Part shown: piece after piece, positions 43,713 through 55,544 of the stretch
Layout: every line of letters begins with the position of its first letter
Numbering within the stretch: the stretch's first letter is position 1
Source: Tachypleus tridentatus
Taxonomy: Eukaryota; Arthropoda; Merostomata; Xiphosura; Limulidae
NCBI RefSeq assembly: GCF_004210375.1
Contig: NC_134828.1
Span: 22,436,400 to 22,500,399, forward strand
Length of the DNA stretch: 64,000 bases
Direction: 5' to 3'
Program-made: the position numbers and the translations under genes
Notes under the pieces: generated by a model
Told to the model about the DNA's origin: nothing
What the model saw: only the letters and a program-made list of their open reading frames with translations
Databases searched by the model: none

Positions 43713-44890
43713 CGTGTAGGCGAATTGGTTAGAGAACCCTTCTGTTTACGACCACGTCTTTTTTTCTTACTGTCCTTACTCGAGGGAGGTCTATCGACCG
43801 CCATGGACAAGTCTTTGCAGTTGGAAGGGGATTCTAGTGACTGAGGACGTGAACAAATGATTGTTTTGCATCTTGGGAAAATGTCTGTACCCAGAACTAA
43901 AGAATGTGGATCTGGGGTTTGTTGGAATGTACGTAAGGGACAGAGATAGGTGTAGAAATTGATTCATCAACTTTTTTAACTATGGAGGTTAAAATACTTT
44001 TTATTCGTTTGGAGAACGATTCTTTTGGAGGCACAGCAAGGTCTGCCTACACTTTCACTGTAGTATGGAACAAAGTGCAGCAGCATACGTCAGAGATGAA
44101 GTGGTGAACAGCACCTTTCGAGTCTCAGGGTAAGTAATGTTATGAATCGTTTTCAAACGTTGCACCTCTTTTTTTCTTCCAACCATTTAGGGCAAGAACG
44201 AAAGTAGGACAGGTGAGAGCCATTGCAATTGGCGCAATGAGGGTTTGTTTCACACTCATAGGCGTCATGGTCCTTGTCACTGCAATGAGCACACATCAAG
44301 GAATCACAAAATGATGCCTTTGAGTGACCGAACTGCTGACACTGGAAACATTTGAGAAGGTTTGGAATGTATTGCCGTACCTTGCAATTAAGATAACCTG
44401 CCTTGATGGTGGCAGGTGGAAGTGGTGATGTTAATGTCAGGATGAGGACATTGGTCGGCATTGTAATTCCATCTTTGCGAGTGGAGATACGCCTCGCTGC
44501 AGAAACTCCTAGGGTGAAGAAACCAGCGAAAATCTCTGACTCAGGGATGTTCTTTAAATCCCTCTGAACAATAACTCCTCGTGGTGAATTCAAAGTAGCA
44601 TGAGAAGTAACCTCAATAGGTATGTCCTCAATTGCCTTTGAAATCAAGAGGAGTTCACTGTGTTAAGATGTGGATGTTTCCACCAATATGTCTCCAGATC
44701 GAAACTTCTTTACTGACTTTGGAGAGCCAGCAAGTCCCTATAGTCCCTTCTGAATGAAAAAGGGGGCATTTCCCTAAAGGTTTGTGTGAAAGAAAATGTA
44801 GTATAATCAAATGAGGTACAGGTGTTACAGATGCTGAAGATTGCTGCTCAGAATCTTCAAGACGTGGTCTTTTACCTATGGACTATTTTA
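43713..44890 (-). pseudogene. LINE ORF1 (gag-like nucleic-acid-binding protein), broken
   Basis: ORF1 proteins bind LINE RNA. Reading from about 44890 on the minus strand: KRPRLEDSEQQSSASV, then in another frame SPKSVKKFRSGDILVETSTS, a stop, and the long frame KAIEDIPIEVTSHATLNSP to WLEEKKRCNV (44647-44153). Cys/His knuckles appear as CFQCQQFGHSKASFC, CAHCSDKDHDAYEC and CANCNGSHLSYFRSC. After several stops, a basic tail SKKKRRGRKQKGSLTNSPT ends at a stop about 10 bp before the ORF2 ATG, as expected for closely spaced ORFs. At least two nonsense codons lie upstream of the long frame. Confidence 0.88.
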
Positions 44891-45357
44891 TTTAAGTTCT
44901 TATTTGGAGGATCGGTAATAAAAAAGGGAAATTTCGGCGCCCACTGACCCCACCCACCATGGAGTCCTACGAGGGGATGCACTACAATATCAAACAAGGA
45001 CACTGCAGCAACGCCAGGGTTTCGTCAGCATTATACCCAAACATCAGCATCAGATACAATGTCCACAACACCTGTTGAGAACATCCAACACTGGTACTTG
45101 GTTGACTCTAGCCCAAGTGGACCAGCAGATTGACCCGCGGGGGGCCACCCCAAGGCCGCCCGTCTACAGGAATTCAAGGCCAAAGTGGTGTGTTAGGTGT
45201 TGGACCCCTCAACCATCAGGATCCTCTCCTCCCCTTCACGGGTCACCATGCACAGCAAACACGTGGGTGGATGTTTAGATCCCACAGGAGATAAACTGAA
45301 AGAACAGAACTTTCCCTGGGAGGTGCCCTCACCACGTACAGGAATCCACACCGAGGG
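44891..45357 (-). other. LINE 5' leader
   Basis: GC-richer than the surroundings, without a kept reading frame, running from the 5' target duplication to ORF1. It probably holds the internal promoter of the LINE, though no motif is certain. Confidence 0.6.
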
Positions 45358-45369
45358 GTAACAGATCGG

Positions 45370-46403
45370 AATCCACGCTCACTTGTCGAGACAACAGTGC
45401 GAAACGTAATCAAAAAGTACTTCTGTCTATAAGATGCTAACATGGTATGGGATCATCAAAATAATGATCGTGTCATACTTTCTGTATTTGCACTTTAAGA
45501 AACTGAAGAATGAAACAAGTGTTCATGATGTTTCATACAAAGACATACCTATCAATTCACCGGCCACAGCACTTGTGGATTTCTTTTCGATCAGGTTATA
45601 GAAATGAAAGCTGTAAAACCGTCGCCCTCGTACACTAGATGTTTCATGAAACACAAGCAGAGAGGAGGGGCATGCTTTGGACATGACAGCATTATAATGA
45701 AGCATTTTACAATGGAATCTACACTGCAGAGCTATTGTTCAGATGCACGATTTTCAGATCAAACAAAACTGGACAGCTGCTACAAAAGTACTTTAATATA
45801 ACATACTCAACGTCTGTATAATTAAAACAATAAATCGAAGTATTAGAAAAAAACATATACAGAGGGATGTGACCATGAAAGGCATTCGGAAGAGATATGT
45901 GCATGGAAACTCTTTAGAAAAGAGAGAAATAAATAGTTCTATTTTTCTTAATATTATTAAAATATGCCTGTATAGGCATTAACCCTTAAACAGCGAGAAT
46001 GTTGTAGGTAGCAGCACCAGTTGATGATGGACGTCGTTTGAGGGTTTGAAACTGTCACGTGATTCCGTTAGCCGTATGCGTCATAAACTAAAAGTATCTG
46101 TGGAATGTATGCATGGTTTGGGTTTTACCATCCATCCTTTTTATTGGTGACTATGGTGAATATCAGTCCTATTTCATCGTCATTTAGTTAGATATCGTTT
46201 TTGTTGAAATTGGTATCACGTGTGATGATCATGACGTATGGCCTTGAAGTTAAGTCAAAATCTATCTTCAGAAATGCACGCGTATGCGTCCATTGTATTA
46301 TCTGTTAATTTTCGGATTTGCTTTAAACGAAGTCACTCACTTCTAATGTTCACGCAAATACAATACTGTATCAACTAGTAAATGTGTAAAATCAGATATT
46401 TTA
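45370..46403. other. No gene seen
   Basis: Open frames of 60-66 codons on both strands at 45523-45904 show no recognisable content. Confidence 0.45.
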
Positions 46404-46562
46404 TAGTGCGTTATAAGAGCGGCGGTGAAATCCCATTATTCATTTAGAGTAGCCTAAGAGTTGGCGGAAGGCGATGTCGACTTGCTTTTCTCTCCACTAA
46501 TATATCACTTCAAAATTAGAGACTGCGAGCGCAGATAGCCTTTGAGTAACTTTGCACAAAAT
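46404..46562 (+). mobile_element. SINE-C (or diverged SINE-A) body and tail
   Basis: Begins GTGCGTTATAAGAGCGGCGG, as in the 13.5-kb SINE-C copy, then GTAGCCTAAGAGTTGGCGG and a tail GCGCAGATAGCCTTTGAGTA, CTTTGCACAAAATA. Confidence 0.75.
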
Positions 46563-47104
46563 ATAACCAAATAGGATCTGTAATTTTGCACTCACATAAA
46601 GACTTTGTTTAGGCCTTACTTTAATTTTCTGATTGAGACAACAATTGGAGGTGGTAGTCTTATCGACGTTGGGTAACCATATTAATTTTAGAAGCGCTGT
46701 ACCATCAAAGATCAGGCGAACGTGGAGAACAGATTGCATATGAGTGGCTGTTAATCGAATTTGCCTCAGCATGAAGAGATTTACGTGAATTCACATACCA
46801 GGAAAGATGAAAATAATACAAAGTAATACTTTCTCCGTAGGTGGGCATTTCCTGGCGGGCTTTTTCAACATTAAAAACCAGTTTTGACTGGATTAAAATA
46901 AGTAACAGAAGCTTTCAGAAGTTTATAAACTGTGAAGATCAAACACACAAGTGTTTAAACAGAATGTTCTGTTTTACTACCCGAACACTTGCGTATTTAA
47001 AGTGCAGATAATATAAACAATCCACTAGATTTATTATGACGCTTTTCTGACGTGCTTGAAGCTAGCACAGAAATTACCGATAGAGTCCATTTTTTAAGTA
47101 AGTT
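46563..47104. other. No gene seen
   Basis: A 91-codon minus-strand frame at 46497-46772 overlaps the SINE tail and is not convincing. Confidence 0.45.
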
Positions 47105-47330
47105 ATTCTCCTGTATTCAGTGATGTCGAGAAACCCACTTGTTGAGAATTTTATATGCAAAAACGGCTCGTTTGGGTTGAGAAAATATTTCACATAGAAG
47201 AGCGAACAACGTTTCGACCTTCTTCGGTCATCGTCAGGTTCACAAAAGGTCGAAACGTTGTTCGCTCTTCTATGTGAAATATTTTCTCAACCCAAACGAG
47301 CCGTTTTTGCATATAAAATTCTCCTGTATT
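47105..47330. mobile_element. Fold-back element: perfect 77-bp inverted repeat with 13-bp direct repeats
   Basis: 47144-47220 and 47247-47323 are exact reverse complements over 77 bp, around a 26-bp spacer (TCTTCGGTCATCGTCAGG...). ATTCTCCTGTATT occurs at 47105-47117 and again at 47318-47330, like a target duplication, though the second overlaps the right arm. There is no coding capacity. It resembles fold-back or snap-back transposable elements. A transcript would form a long stable hairpin. Confidence 0.85.
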
Positions 47331-47937
47331 GCTTGTCGGTTCAAGATTTCGTTGGTAAAAAACCCATAGTAAAACTAGTCACGCAGTAGAATATTGAAAT
47401 GAGAATATAATATACATTGCAGTTGGTTCCGCTAATTGGTGTTGGTGTTTTCTACGTATTTTATGTAAGTTACTCCAGTCATTCTTTGATAGGAGCTAGG
47501 AGCTAATTTCTTTACACTGAGTATAGTAACAGGCGAAGGCCTGAAATTGATTAATGTGGTGCAATATACGTGAGCCCCACCTATAGGGAATGATGTATAC
47601 ATCAATAGTACTAGGTTAAATATGAAAGACCGCTTGCCAACTGTGAAACAAAAAGTTCGAACAATAAAAAAAACTCTCACTGCCCATAGCTATTAAAGTT
47701 ATTTACATACGTTAATAATGTGTTCTTATCTACTATAGTTTTTATACATTTAGTTAAACAAGAAAAATAGGTAGGTGAACATCGCTCTGACAATTTTCTA
47801 TTGATGGGTTGTCGTACTCGGACTATGAATTTAAGGGCTTATCGTGATCATTTCCATAGAAACACGATCTGCACCTTGTATTCTTAGGTGCATCATACTG
47901 GTGACATTGAAGATCTCGCTATTCTATCAGAAAAAGG
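47331..47937. other. No gene seen
   Basis: An 82-codon minus-strand frame at 47432-47680 has no recognisable motif. Confidence 0.45.
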
Positions 47938-50900
47938 AAGCCCAAGAGTGGGCGGTAGATTACGTGACTTCCAGTGAGGTTGTAGTGACTTCTGATTTCT
48001 GTCCAGTCTACCAGTGAGGTTGTAGTGACTTCTGATTTCTGTCCAGTCTACCAGTGAGGTTGTAGTGACTTTCTGATTTCTGTCCAGTCTACCAGTGAGG
48101 TTGTAGTGACTATCTGATTTCTGTCCAGTCTACCAGTGAGGTTGTAGTGACTTTCTGATTTCTGTCCAGTCTACCAGTGAGGTTGTAGTGACTTTCTGAT
48201 TTCTGTCCAGTCTACCAGTGAGGTTGTAGTGACTTTCTGATTTCTGTCCAGTCTACCAGTGAGGTTGTAGTGACTTTCTGATTTCTGTCCAGTCTACCAG
48301 TGAGGTTGTAGTGACTTCTTATTTATGTCCAGTCTACCAGTGAGGTTGTAGTGACTTTCTGATTTCTGTCCAGTCTACCAGTGAGGTTGTAGTGACTTTC
48401 TGATTTCTGTCCAGTCTACCAGTGAGGTTGTAGTGACTTCTGATTTCTGTCCAGTCTACTAGTGAGGTTGTAGTGACTATCTGATTTCTGTCCAGTCTAC
48501 CAGTGAGGTTGTAGTGACTTCTGATTTCTGTCTAGTCTACTAGTGAGGTTGTAGTGACTTCTGATTTCTGTCCAGTCTACCAGTGAAGTTGTAGTGACTT
48601 CTGATTTCTGTCCAGTCTACCAGTGAGGTTGTAGTGACTTCTGATTTCTGTCCAGTCTACCAGTGAGGTTGTAGTGACTTTTGATTTATGTCCAGTCTAC
48701 CAGTGAGGTTGTAGTGACTTTCTGATTTATGTCTAGTCTACCAGTGAGGTTGTAGTGACTTTCTGATTTCTGTCCAGTCTACCAGTGAGGTTGTAGTGAC
48801 TTCTGATTTCTGTCCAATCTACCAGTGAGGTTGTAGTGACTATATGATTTCTGTCCAGTCTACCAGTGAGGTTGTAGTGACTATATGATTTCTGTCCAGT
48901 CTACCAGTGAGGTTGTAGTGACTTTTGATTTATGTCCAGTCTACCAGTGAGGTTGTAGTGACTTTCTGATTTATGTCTAGTCTACCAGTGAGGTTGTAGT
49001 GACTTTCTGATTTCTGTCCAGTCTACCAGTGAGGTTGTAGTGACTATCTGATTTCTGTCCAGTCTACCAGTGAGGTTGTAGTGACTATCTGATTTCTGTC
49101 CAGTCTACCAGTGAGGTTGTAGTGACTATCTGATTTCTGTCCAGTCTACCAGTGAGGTTGTAGTGACTTCTGATTTCTGTCCAGTCTACCAGTGAGGTTG
49201 TAGTGACTATCTGATTTCTGTCCAGTCTACCAGTGAGGTTATAGTGACTATCTGATTTCTGTCCAGTCTACCAGTGAGGTTGTAGTGACTTCTGATTTCT
49301 GTCCAGTCTACTAGTGAGGTTGTAGTGACTATCTGATTTCTGTCCAGTCTACCAGTGAGGTTGTAGTGACTTCTGATTTCTGTCCAGTCTACCAGTGAGG
49401 TTGTAGTGACTTCTGATTTCTGTCCAGTCTACCAGTGAAGTTGTAGTGACTTCTGATTTCTGTCCAGTCTACCAGTGAGGTTGTAGTGACTTCTGATTTC
49501 TGTCCAGTCTACCAGTGAGGTTGTAGTGACTTTTGATTTATGTCCAGTCTACCAGTGAGGTTGTAGTGACTTTCTGATTTCTGTCCAGTCTACCAGTGAG
49601 GTTGTAGTGACTATATGATTTCTGTCCAGTCTACCAGTGAGGTTGTAGTTACTATCTGATTTCTGTCCAGTCTACCAGTGAGGTTGTAGTGACTTCTGAT
49701 TTCTGTCCAGTCTACCAGTGAGGTTGTAGTGACTATCTGATTTCTGTCCAGTCTACCAGTGAGGTTGTAGTGACTTCTGATTTCTGTCCAGTCTACTAGT
49801 GAGGTTGTAGTGACTTCTGATTTCTGTCCAGTCTACTAGTGAGGTTGTAGTGACTTCTGATTTCTGTCCAGTGTACTAGTGAGGTTGTAGTGACTTCTGA
49901 TTTATGTCCAGTCTACTAGTGAGGTCGTAGTGACCTCTGATTTCTGTCCAGTCTACCAGTGAGGTTGTAGTGATTATCTGATTTCTGTCCAGTCTACCAG
50001 TGAGGTTGTAGTGACTATCTGATTTCTGTCCAGTCTACCAGTGAGGTTGTAGTGACTTCTGATTTATGTCCAGTCTACCAGTGAGGTCGTAGTGACTTCT
50101 GATTTATGTCCAGTCTACCAGTGAGGTTGTAGTGACTATCTGATTTCTGTCCAGTCTACCAGTAAGGTTGTAGTGACTATCTGATTTCTGTCCAGTCTAC
50201 CAGTGAGATTGTAGTGACTGTCTGATTTCTGTCCAGTGTACTAGTGAGGTTGTAGTGACTTCTGATTTCTGTCCAATCTACCAGTGAGGTTGTAGTGACT
50301 ATCTGATTTCTGTCCAGTCTACCAGTGAGGTTGTAGTGACTATCTGATTTCTGTCCAGTCTACCAGTGAGGTTGTAGTGACTATCTGATTTCTGTCCAGT
50401 CTACCAGTGAGGTTGTAGTGACTTCTGATTTATGTCCAGTCTACCAGTGAGGTTGTAGTGACTTCTGATTTCTGTCCAGTCTACTAGTGAGGTTGTAGTG
50501 ACTTCTGATTTCTGTCCACTCTACTAGTGAGGTTGTAGTGACTTCTGATTTATGTCCAGTCTACTAGTGAGGTCGTAGTGACTTCTGATTTATGTCCAGT
50601 CTACTAGTGAGGTCGTAGTGACCTCTGATTTATGTCCAATCTACCAGTGAGGTTGTAGTGACTATCTGATTTCTGTCCAGTCTACCAGTGAGGTTGTAGT
50701 GATTATCTGATTTCTGTCCAGTCTACCAGTGAGGTTGTAGTGACTTCTGATTTCTGTCCAGTCTACCAGTGAGGTTGTAGTGACTTTTGATTTATGTCCA
50801 GTCTACCAGTGAGGTTGTAGTGACTTTCTGATTTCTGTCCAGTCTACCAGTGAGGTTGTAGTGACTTTCTGATTTCTGTCCAGTCTACCAGTGAGGTTGT

Positions 50901-52256
50901 AGTGACTTCTGATTTCTGTCCAATCTACCAGTGAGGTTGTAGTGACTATATGATTTCTGTCCAGTCTACCAGTGAAGTTGTAGTGACTTCTGATTTCTGT
51001 CCAGTCTACCAGTGAGGTTGTAGTGACTTCTGATTTCTGTCCAGTCTACCAGTGAGGTTGTAGTGACTTTTGATTTATGTCCAGTCTACCAGTGAGGTTG
51101 TAGTGACTTTCTGATTTATGTCTAGTCTACCAGTGAGGTTGTAGTGACTTTCTGATTTCTGTCCAGTCTACCAGTGAGGTTGTAGTGACTTCTGATTTCT
51201 GTCCAATCTACCAGTGAGGTTGTAGTGACTATATGATTTCTGTCCAGTCTACCAGTGAGGTTGTAGTTACTATCTGATTTCTGTCCAGTCTACCAGTGAG
51301 GTTGTAGTGACTTCTGATTTCTGTCCAGTCTACCAGTGAAGTTGTAGTGACTTCTGATTTCTGTCCAGTCTACCAGTGAGGTTGTAGTGACTTCTGATTT
51401 CTGTCCAGTCTACCAGTGAGGTTGTAGTGACTTTTGATTTATGTCCAGTCTACCAGTGAGGTTGTAGTGACTTTCTGATTTATGTCTAGTCTACCAGTGA
51501 GGTTGTAGTGACTTTCTGATTTCTGTCCAGTCTACCAGTGAGGTTGTAGTTACTATCTGATTTCTGTCCAGTCTACCAGTGAGGTTGTAGTTACTATCTG
51601 ATTTCTGTCCAGTCTACCAGTGAGGTTGTAGTGACTATCTGATTTCTGTCCAGTCTACCAGTGAGGTTGTAGTGACTATCTGATTTCTGTCCAGTCTACC
51701 AGTGAGGTTGTAGTGACTATCTGATTTCTGTCCAGTCTACCAGTGAGGTTGTAGTGACTTCTGATTTCTGTCCAGTCTACTAGTGAGGTTGTAGTGACTT
51801 CTGATTTCTGTCCAGTCTACTAGTGAGGTTGTAGTGACTTCTGATTTCTGTCCAGTGTACTAGTGAGGTTGTAGTGACTTCTGATTTCTGTCCAGTGTAC
51901 TAGTGAGGTTGTAGTGACTTCTGATTTATGTCCAGTCTACTAGTGAGGTTGTAGTGACTATCTGATTTCTGTCCAGTCTACCAGTGAGGTTGTAGTGATT
52001 ATCTGATTTCTGTCCAGTCTACCAGTGAGGTTGTAGTGACTATCTGATTTCTGTCCAGTCTACCAGTGAGGTTGTAGTGACTTCTGATTTCTGTCCAGTC
52101 TACCAGTGAGGTCGTAGTGACTTCTGATTTCTGTCCAGTCTACCAGTGAGGTTGTAGTGACTATCTGATTTCTGTCCAGTCTACCAGTGAGGTTGTAGTG
52201 ACTATCTGATTTCTGTCCAGTCTACCAGTGAGATTGTAGTGACTGTCTGATTTCTA
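47938..52256. repeat. 40-bp minisatellite, about 105 copies
   Basis: Units of 40-41 bp: TACCAGTGAGGTTGTAGTGA followed by CTTCTGATTTCTGTCCAGTC, with CTTTCTG, CTATCTG, TTATGTCC, CTAGTGAGG and GGTCGTAG variants. Marker units such as CTTTTGATTTATGTCC recur (about 48677, 48920, 49530, 50787, 51067 and 51430), so blocks of units were copied together. The left edge (47938-47975) begins AAGCCCAAGAGTGGGCGGTA, which is SINE body sequence. Confidence 0.97.
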
Positions 52257-53011
52257 AATCAAATTATTATTCCAAGGTTCAACAGGATATGATGGGAGAT
52301 ACGGTATGACCTTATAGTGACCAAAAATCAGTATGAGCGTATGATGGAAGAGAAAGATGCAAGAAACCCAACGCATCCTTTTTGTTAAATGGATTATCTA
52401 CATCCTTCGGATGTCAAAATTAAACGCTGTTACTCGACGCCAAAACACTTGATGAAGTAGACATTTCTTCAACATTAATATGACAAATATATTTTGACTT
52501 TATCGTGCGACTTGTACAGCCCAATGATAACGAACTATCCAGAAAAAGCCTCGTCATGATTTTGTGTAACAAACTGGCATGTATAACTTTCTGTATGGAC
52601 CTGTATACAGAATATCCATATAACCAAGAGAAGAAGAGATAATCCCAAACAGTTCTTGACTCAGCCTGACTCGGCTGCTGAGTCATGCTTTTGTAGACAT
52701 GTTGCATAGATGTAATTGTTATACTCTAACGGCCTATTGTACCACCATCTATTATATTTATGAAGCAACAAAGATGATATATGATCTAGAGGAATATGTT
52801 ACTTACAGCATTAATTAGGGGTAATATATATATATCGGGGTTCCAGTTTATATGAATAACTAAACGCCTGTTTTTCAACCATTTAGCTTAAATATCCTAC
52901 TCTGATTTAGAGTATTTTCGAGGTTAAAGTTCAAAACAAGCAACACTGTGCTCTGACTAGCCAGGTATTTCAATACTATGGCGATTACAGCTGCGAAACT
53001 TATTTTAATCT
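52257..53011. other. Region with one unassigned minus-strand frame
   Basis: The minus-strand frame 52420-52707 (95 codons) starts MQHVYKSMTQQPSQ and ends with a Ser-rich SSSVLASSNSV. The composition is protein-like, but I recognise no family, and there is no clear splice or promoter support. Confidence 0.3.
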
Positions 53012-53107
53012 AGCTGCCTCCCCTCCCAGTCGTTCAGCGGTAAGTGAAACCGGGTTTCGATGTCCCTGGTGGGCACAGCGTTGTATAGTTTTACGATTAA
53101 CAAACAG
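53012..53107 (+). mobile_element. SINE-B copy, diverged
   Basis: CAGTCGTTCAGCGGTAAG, GGGTTTCGATGTCCCTGG and TGGGCACAGC give the head and B box. The tail is replaced by GTTGTATAGTTTTACGATTA. Confidence 0.7.
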
Positions 53108-53299
53108 GTATTTTGATCGACACTTTAATTAGTACTCAATACTGTATAACGTGGTGAACACAATTTGAGGTCTCAGTCTGCTTGATGTAAAGCCTCCCTA
53201 CCCCTCATTTTTTCTCGAATGTTTAATTTTTTTTTACTTCGAAATTAATACGCATTTTCTTTTTTTTTTTTGTGGAATTGCATGAGTCAGATGTAATGT

Positions 53300-53581
53300 T
53301 GGCCCGGCATGGCCAAGCGTGTTCAGGCGTGCAACTCGTAATCCGAGGGTCGCGGGTTCGCATCCCCGTCGCGCCAAACATGCTCGCCCTTTCAGCCGTG
53401 GGGGCTTTATAATGTGACGGTCAATCCCACTATTCGTTGGTAAAAGAGTAGCCCAAGAGTTGGCAGTGGGTGGTGATGACTAACTGTCTTCCCTTTAGTC
53501 TTATACTGCTAAATTAGGGACGGCTAGCACAGATAGCTCTTGAGTAGCTCTGTGCGAAATTCAAAAAGCAAGCAAAACAAA
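53300..53581 (+). mobile_element. SINE-A copy, full length, 12-bp target-site duplication
   Basis: Head GGCCCGGCATGGCCAAGCG, B box GGGTTCGCATCCCC (one base off consensus), full body, and tail TGTGCGAAATTCAAAAAGC. CAGATGTAATGT at 53288-53299 repeats at 53582-53593. The duplication has the same length as that of the I-type LINE. Confidence 0.96.
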
Positions 53582-53593
53582 CAGATGTAATGT

Positions 53594-54298
53594 AGGGTAA
53601 CTTCCAAAATGTTACTTTATTTTAAATATTGAGTTATTTAAATATGTTTTCCTCGTCTGTCACTAGGTAGCGTCTAAGTAGCATAACTTAAGAGGTGGTA
53701 ATGTCACTGAAGCGCCACTTAAAAATACGTTTACACAAGAGTATATTTCTAGAATATACAGTGGATATAAAACCTTTGTGATGCATACTTTGATGAGACG
53801 TGTCTATTAAAATTCAACTATATGAGCACGCACAACTAATGTGCGTGTCAGTCAGTAGAGCGTTATAAAAGCTATCTAACTAATGTAGATATACTGTAAG
53901 AAGTCAACCAGGTTTAGAGTATTATTGATAATTAAAGTGGTTACATGGTGTATTTGAAAGATAGTGTTTACTGAAACAAAAGTTTTAAAATGTTGGTTTG
54001 ATAAAAAGTGACTTTTGGTTCAGTAAGATAACTTTACTATATATATATGTGTGTGTGTGTGTGTGTATCGGTAGTTGTTTTGATTGAAATAATATGAACT
54101 ATTTTCGTTAAGTTGGGTTTTAATATATACAGTGTTCCAGCAGAAGTGTTATTGCCAGTGGCGTTAATTAGGTCGTTTTCTTTGGGTGCTGTATGAAAAC
54201 TTACATACATGGATACACACTGGAACAGCGTTAAATGCTACACGTACGATGTTATCTAGGAGGGCACTTAGATGAACGTAGACATGTAGCTATATCTA
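53594..54298. other. No gene seen; (TG)n microsatellite at 54038-54068
   Basis: AT-rich sequence. The only repeat is a TA run passing into about 10 TG dinucleotides. Confidence 0.5.
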
Positions 54299-54540
54299 GG
54301 TTTGGCATAGCCTGGTGGTTAGGACGCTTGATTTACAATCTGTTAGATCGGGAGTTCGAATCCCTTCTCTGAACGAGTTCGACCTTTCAGCTATGTGAGC
54401 GTTTTAATGTTTTAACCAATCCCACTTTTCGTTAGTGAAGAGTTAGCGGTGAGTAGTTTTGGTTATCGCTTTTAAACTAGGAACGACTAGTGCAGATAGC
54501 CTTCTGGGTAGCTTTGCGCGAAGTTCACCAAACAGCAGCA
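54299..54540 (+). mobile_element. SINE-A copy, old
   Basis: Head TTTGGCATAGCCTGGTGG, B box GAGTTCGAATCCC and tail GCTTTGCGCGAAGTTCACC. Deletions in the body (GGCGGTGGGTGG reduced to TAGCGGTGAGTAG) and many substitutions. Confidence 0.87.
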
Positions 54541-55544
54541 ATGTTTGAACATTTAGACGGGAAACACCACGTGCTGTAACTGATTAACAGACATCCGAGA
54601 GATCCTCGTGAGAAGAGACATGTTTTGACCCAAAACGTCGAGTAATCTTTTATTTAATTCATCTGCGTGACACTAATGCTAGTGGATCATTAAGGCTTAG
54701 TTTAATAAATTGTACGTTTCTGTGACTTTGCCTAGGGTTGTGTATTTTATTGTGAACATGGACACTTAAGTTGTTTTTTTTGTATTCCACTGCTACTGGA
54801 CTAATTAGAGAGGTTTGAAGAATACACGTTTCTCGTTAAGTGTGATTTTAATCAGCTAGTGTTCAGTTTCATGTAAATAAAGATACGTAATTTTTTTTAT
54901 GCCTCAGGGACTAGTTTTAAAGTAAAGTAGCGAGGGTTTATTCAGTTGTCCAGTCAAACAAATAATTCATTCTTTGTCTTAATTAAAGTGTTTAATAATC
55001 CGAAGTTACTCCTTGACGTAATCTCTGTCGCATCAGAAGGTAATCAGAAAGTATTGTGTTGACTGAAGGAGAACTAGTAATTACAGTTTATTATTACACT
55101 CATTTGCTAAAGTGCAAAGAAACAACATACAAGTTCGTTAGATTAAAAACGTAAAATCAAAATACGTGAAGCCTATTGTGTTTGAAGTTGCACTTCTGAT
55201 TTAATGAGCTGAACTGCTTGTGTCGTATGCAACACGTGAGAATTCTATTACTAAAATAGCTTGGCGCTGGCTTGTTTCTTGCATGTGGTTACTCTCAGCA
55301 CTTGCTATAAACTTGATGATAACTTTTATTGGTGGTGGTGTAAAATCAAAAGTCATGTAGGTTTCAGTTTTGTTCTTCTAAGACATATTGATCTGTTTAT
55401 AGGAAAACTATTTCTTACAACCGATGTCATGTTATTAATTGTATATAACTCGGGTCTTGTGACTCTGTACACGGAGTGAATAATGTTAAGTGAATGTGTT
55501 GTCTGTTCTTGTCGACTTCATTATTAACTAAACGGGATCTTTAT
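54541..55544. other. No gene seen
   Basis: AT-rich. A 72-codon plus-strand frame at 55261-55479 is His/Tyr/Phe-rich with no motif. The end (from about 55505) holds diverged beginnings of the next minisatellite (TTATTAACTAAACG). Confidence 0.45.

Larger units (their letters stand above)
39581..45357 (-). mobile_element. I-type LINE (APE, RT, RNase H), 5.78 kb, inactive
   Basis: A non-LTR retrotransposon copies itself by reverse transcription at a nicked target. On the minus strand the order is 5' leader, ORF1 with CCHC knuckles, ORF2 with AP-type endonuclease, reverse transcriptase, RNase H and a C-terminal Cys/His motif, then the 3' UTR and an (AACC)n tail. The presence of RNase H favours the I group over Jockey. 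Both ends are fixed by a 12-bp target duplication, so the insertion was full length or nearly so. Frameshifts and deletions in both ORFs show it is dead. A (TA)n run at 42051-42067 expanded later inside the RT region. Confidence 0.9.

Noticed and set aside
47938..52256. CRISPR-like array because of regular 40-bp repeats
   Set aside because: There are no unique spacers; the whole unit repeats, and the sequence is eukaryotic.
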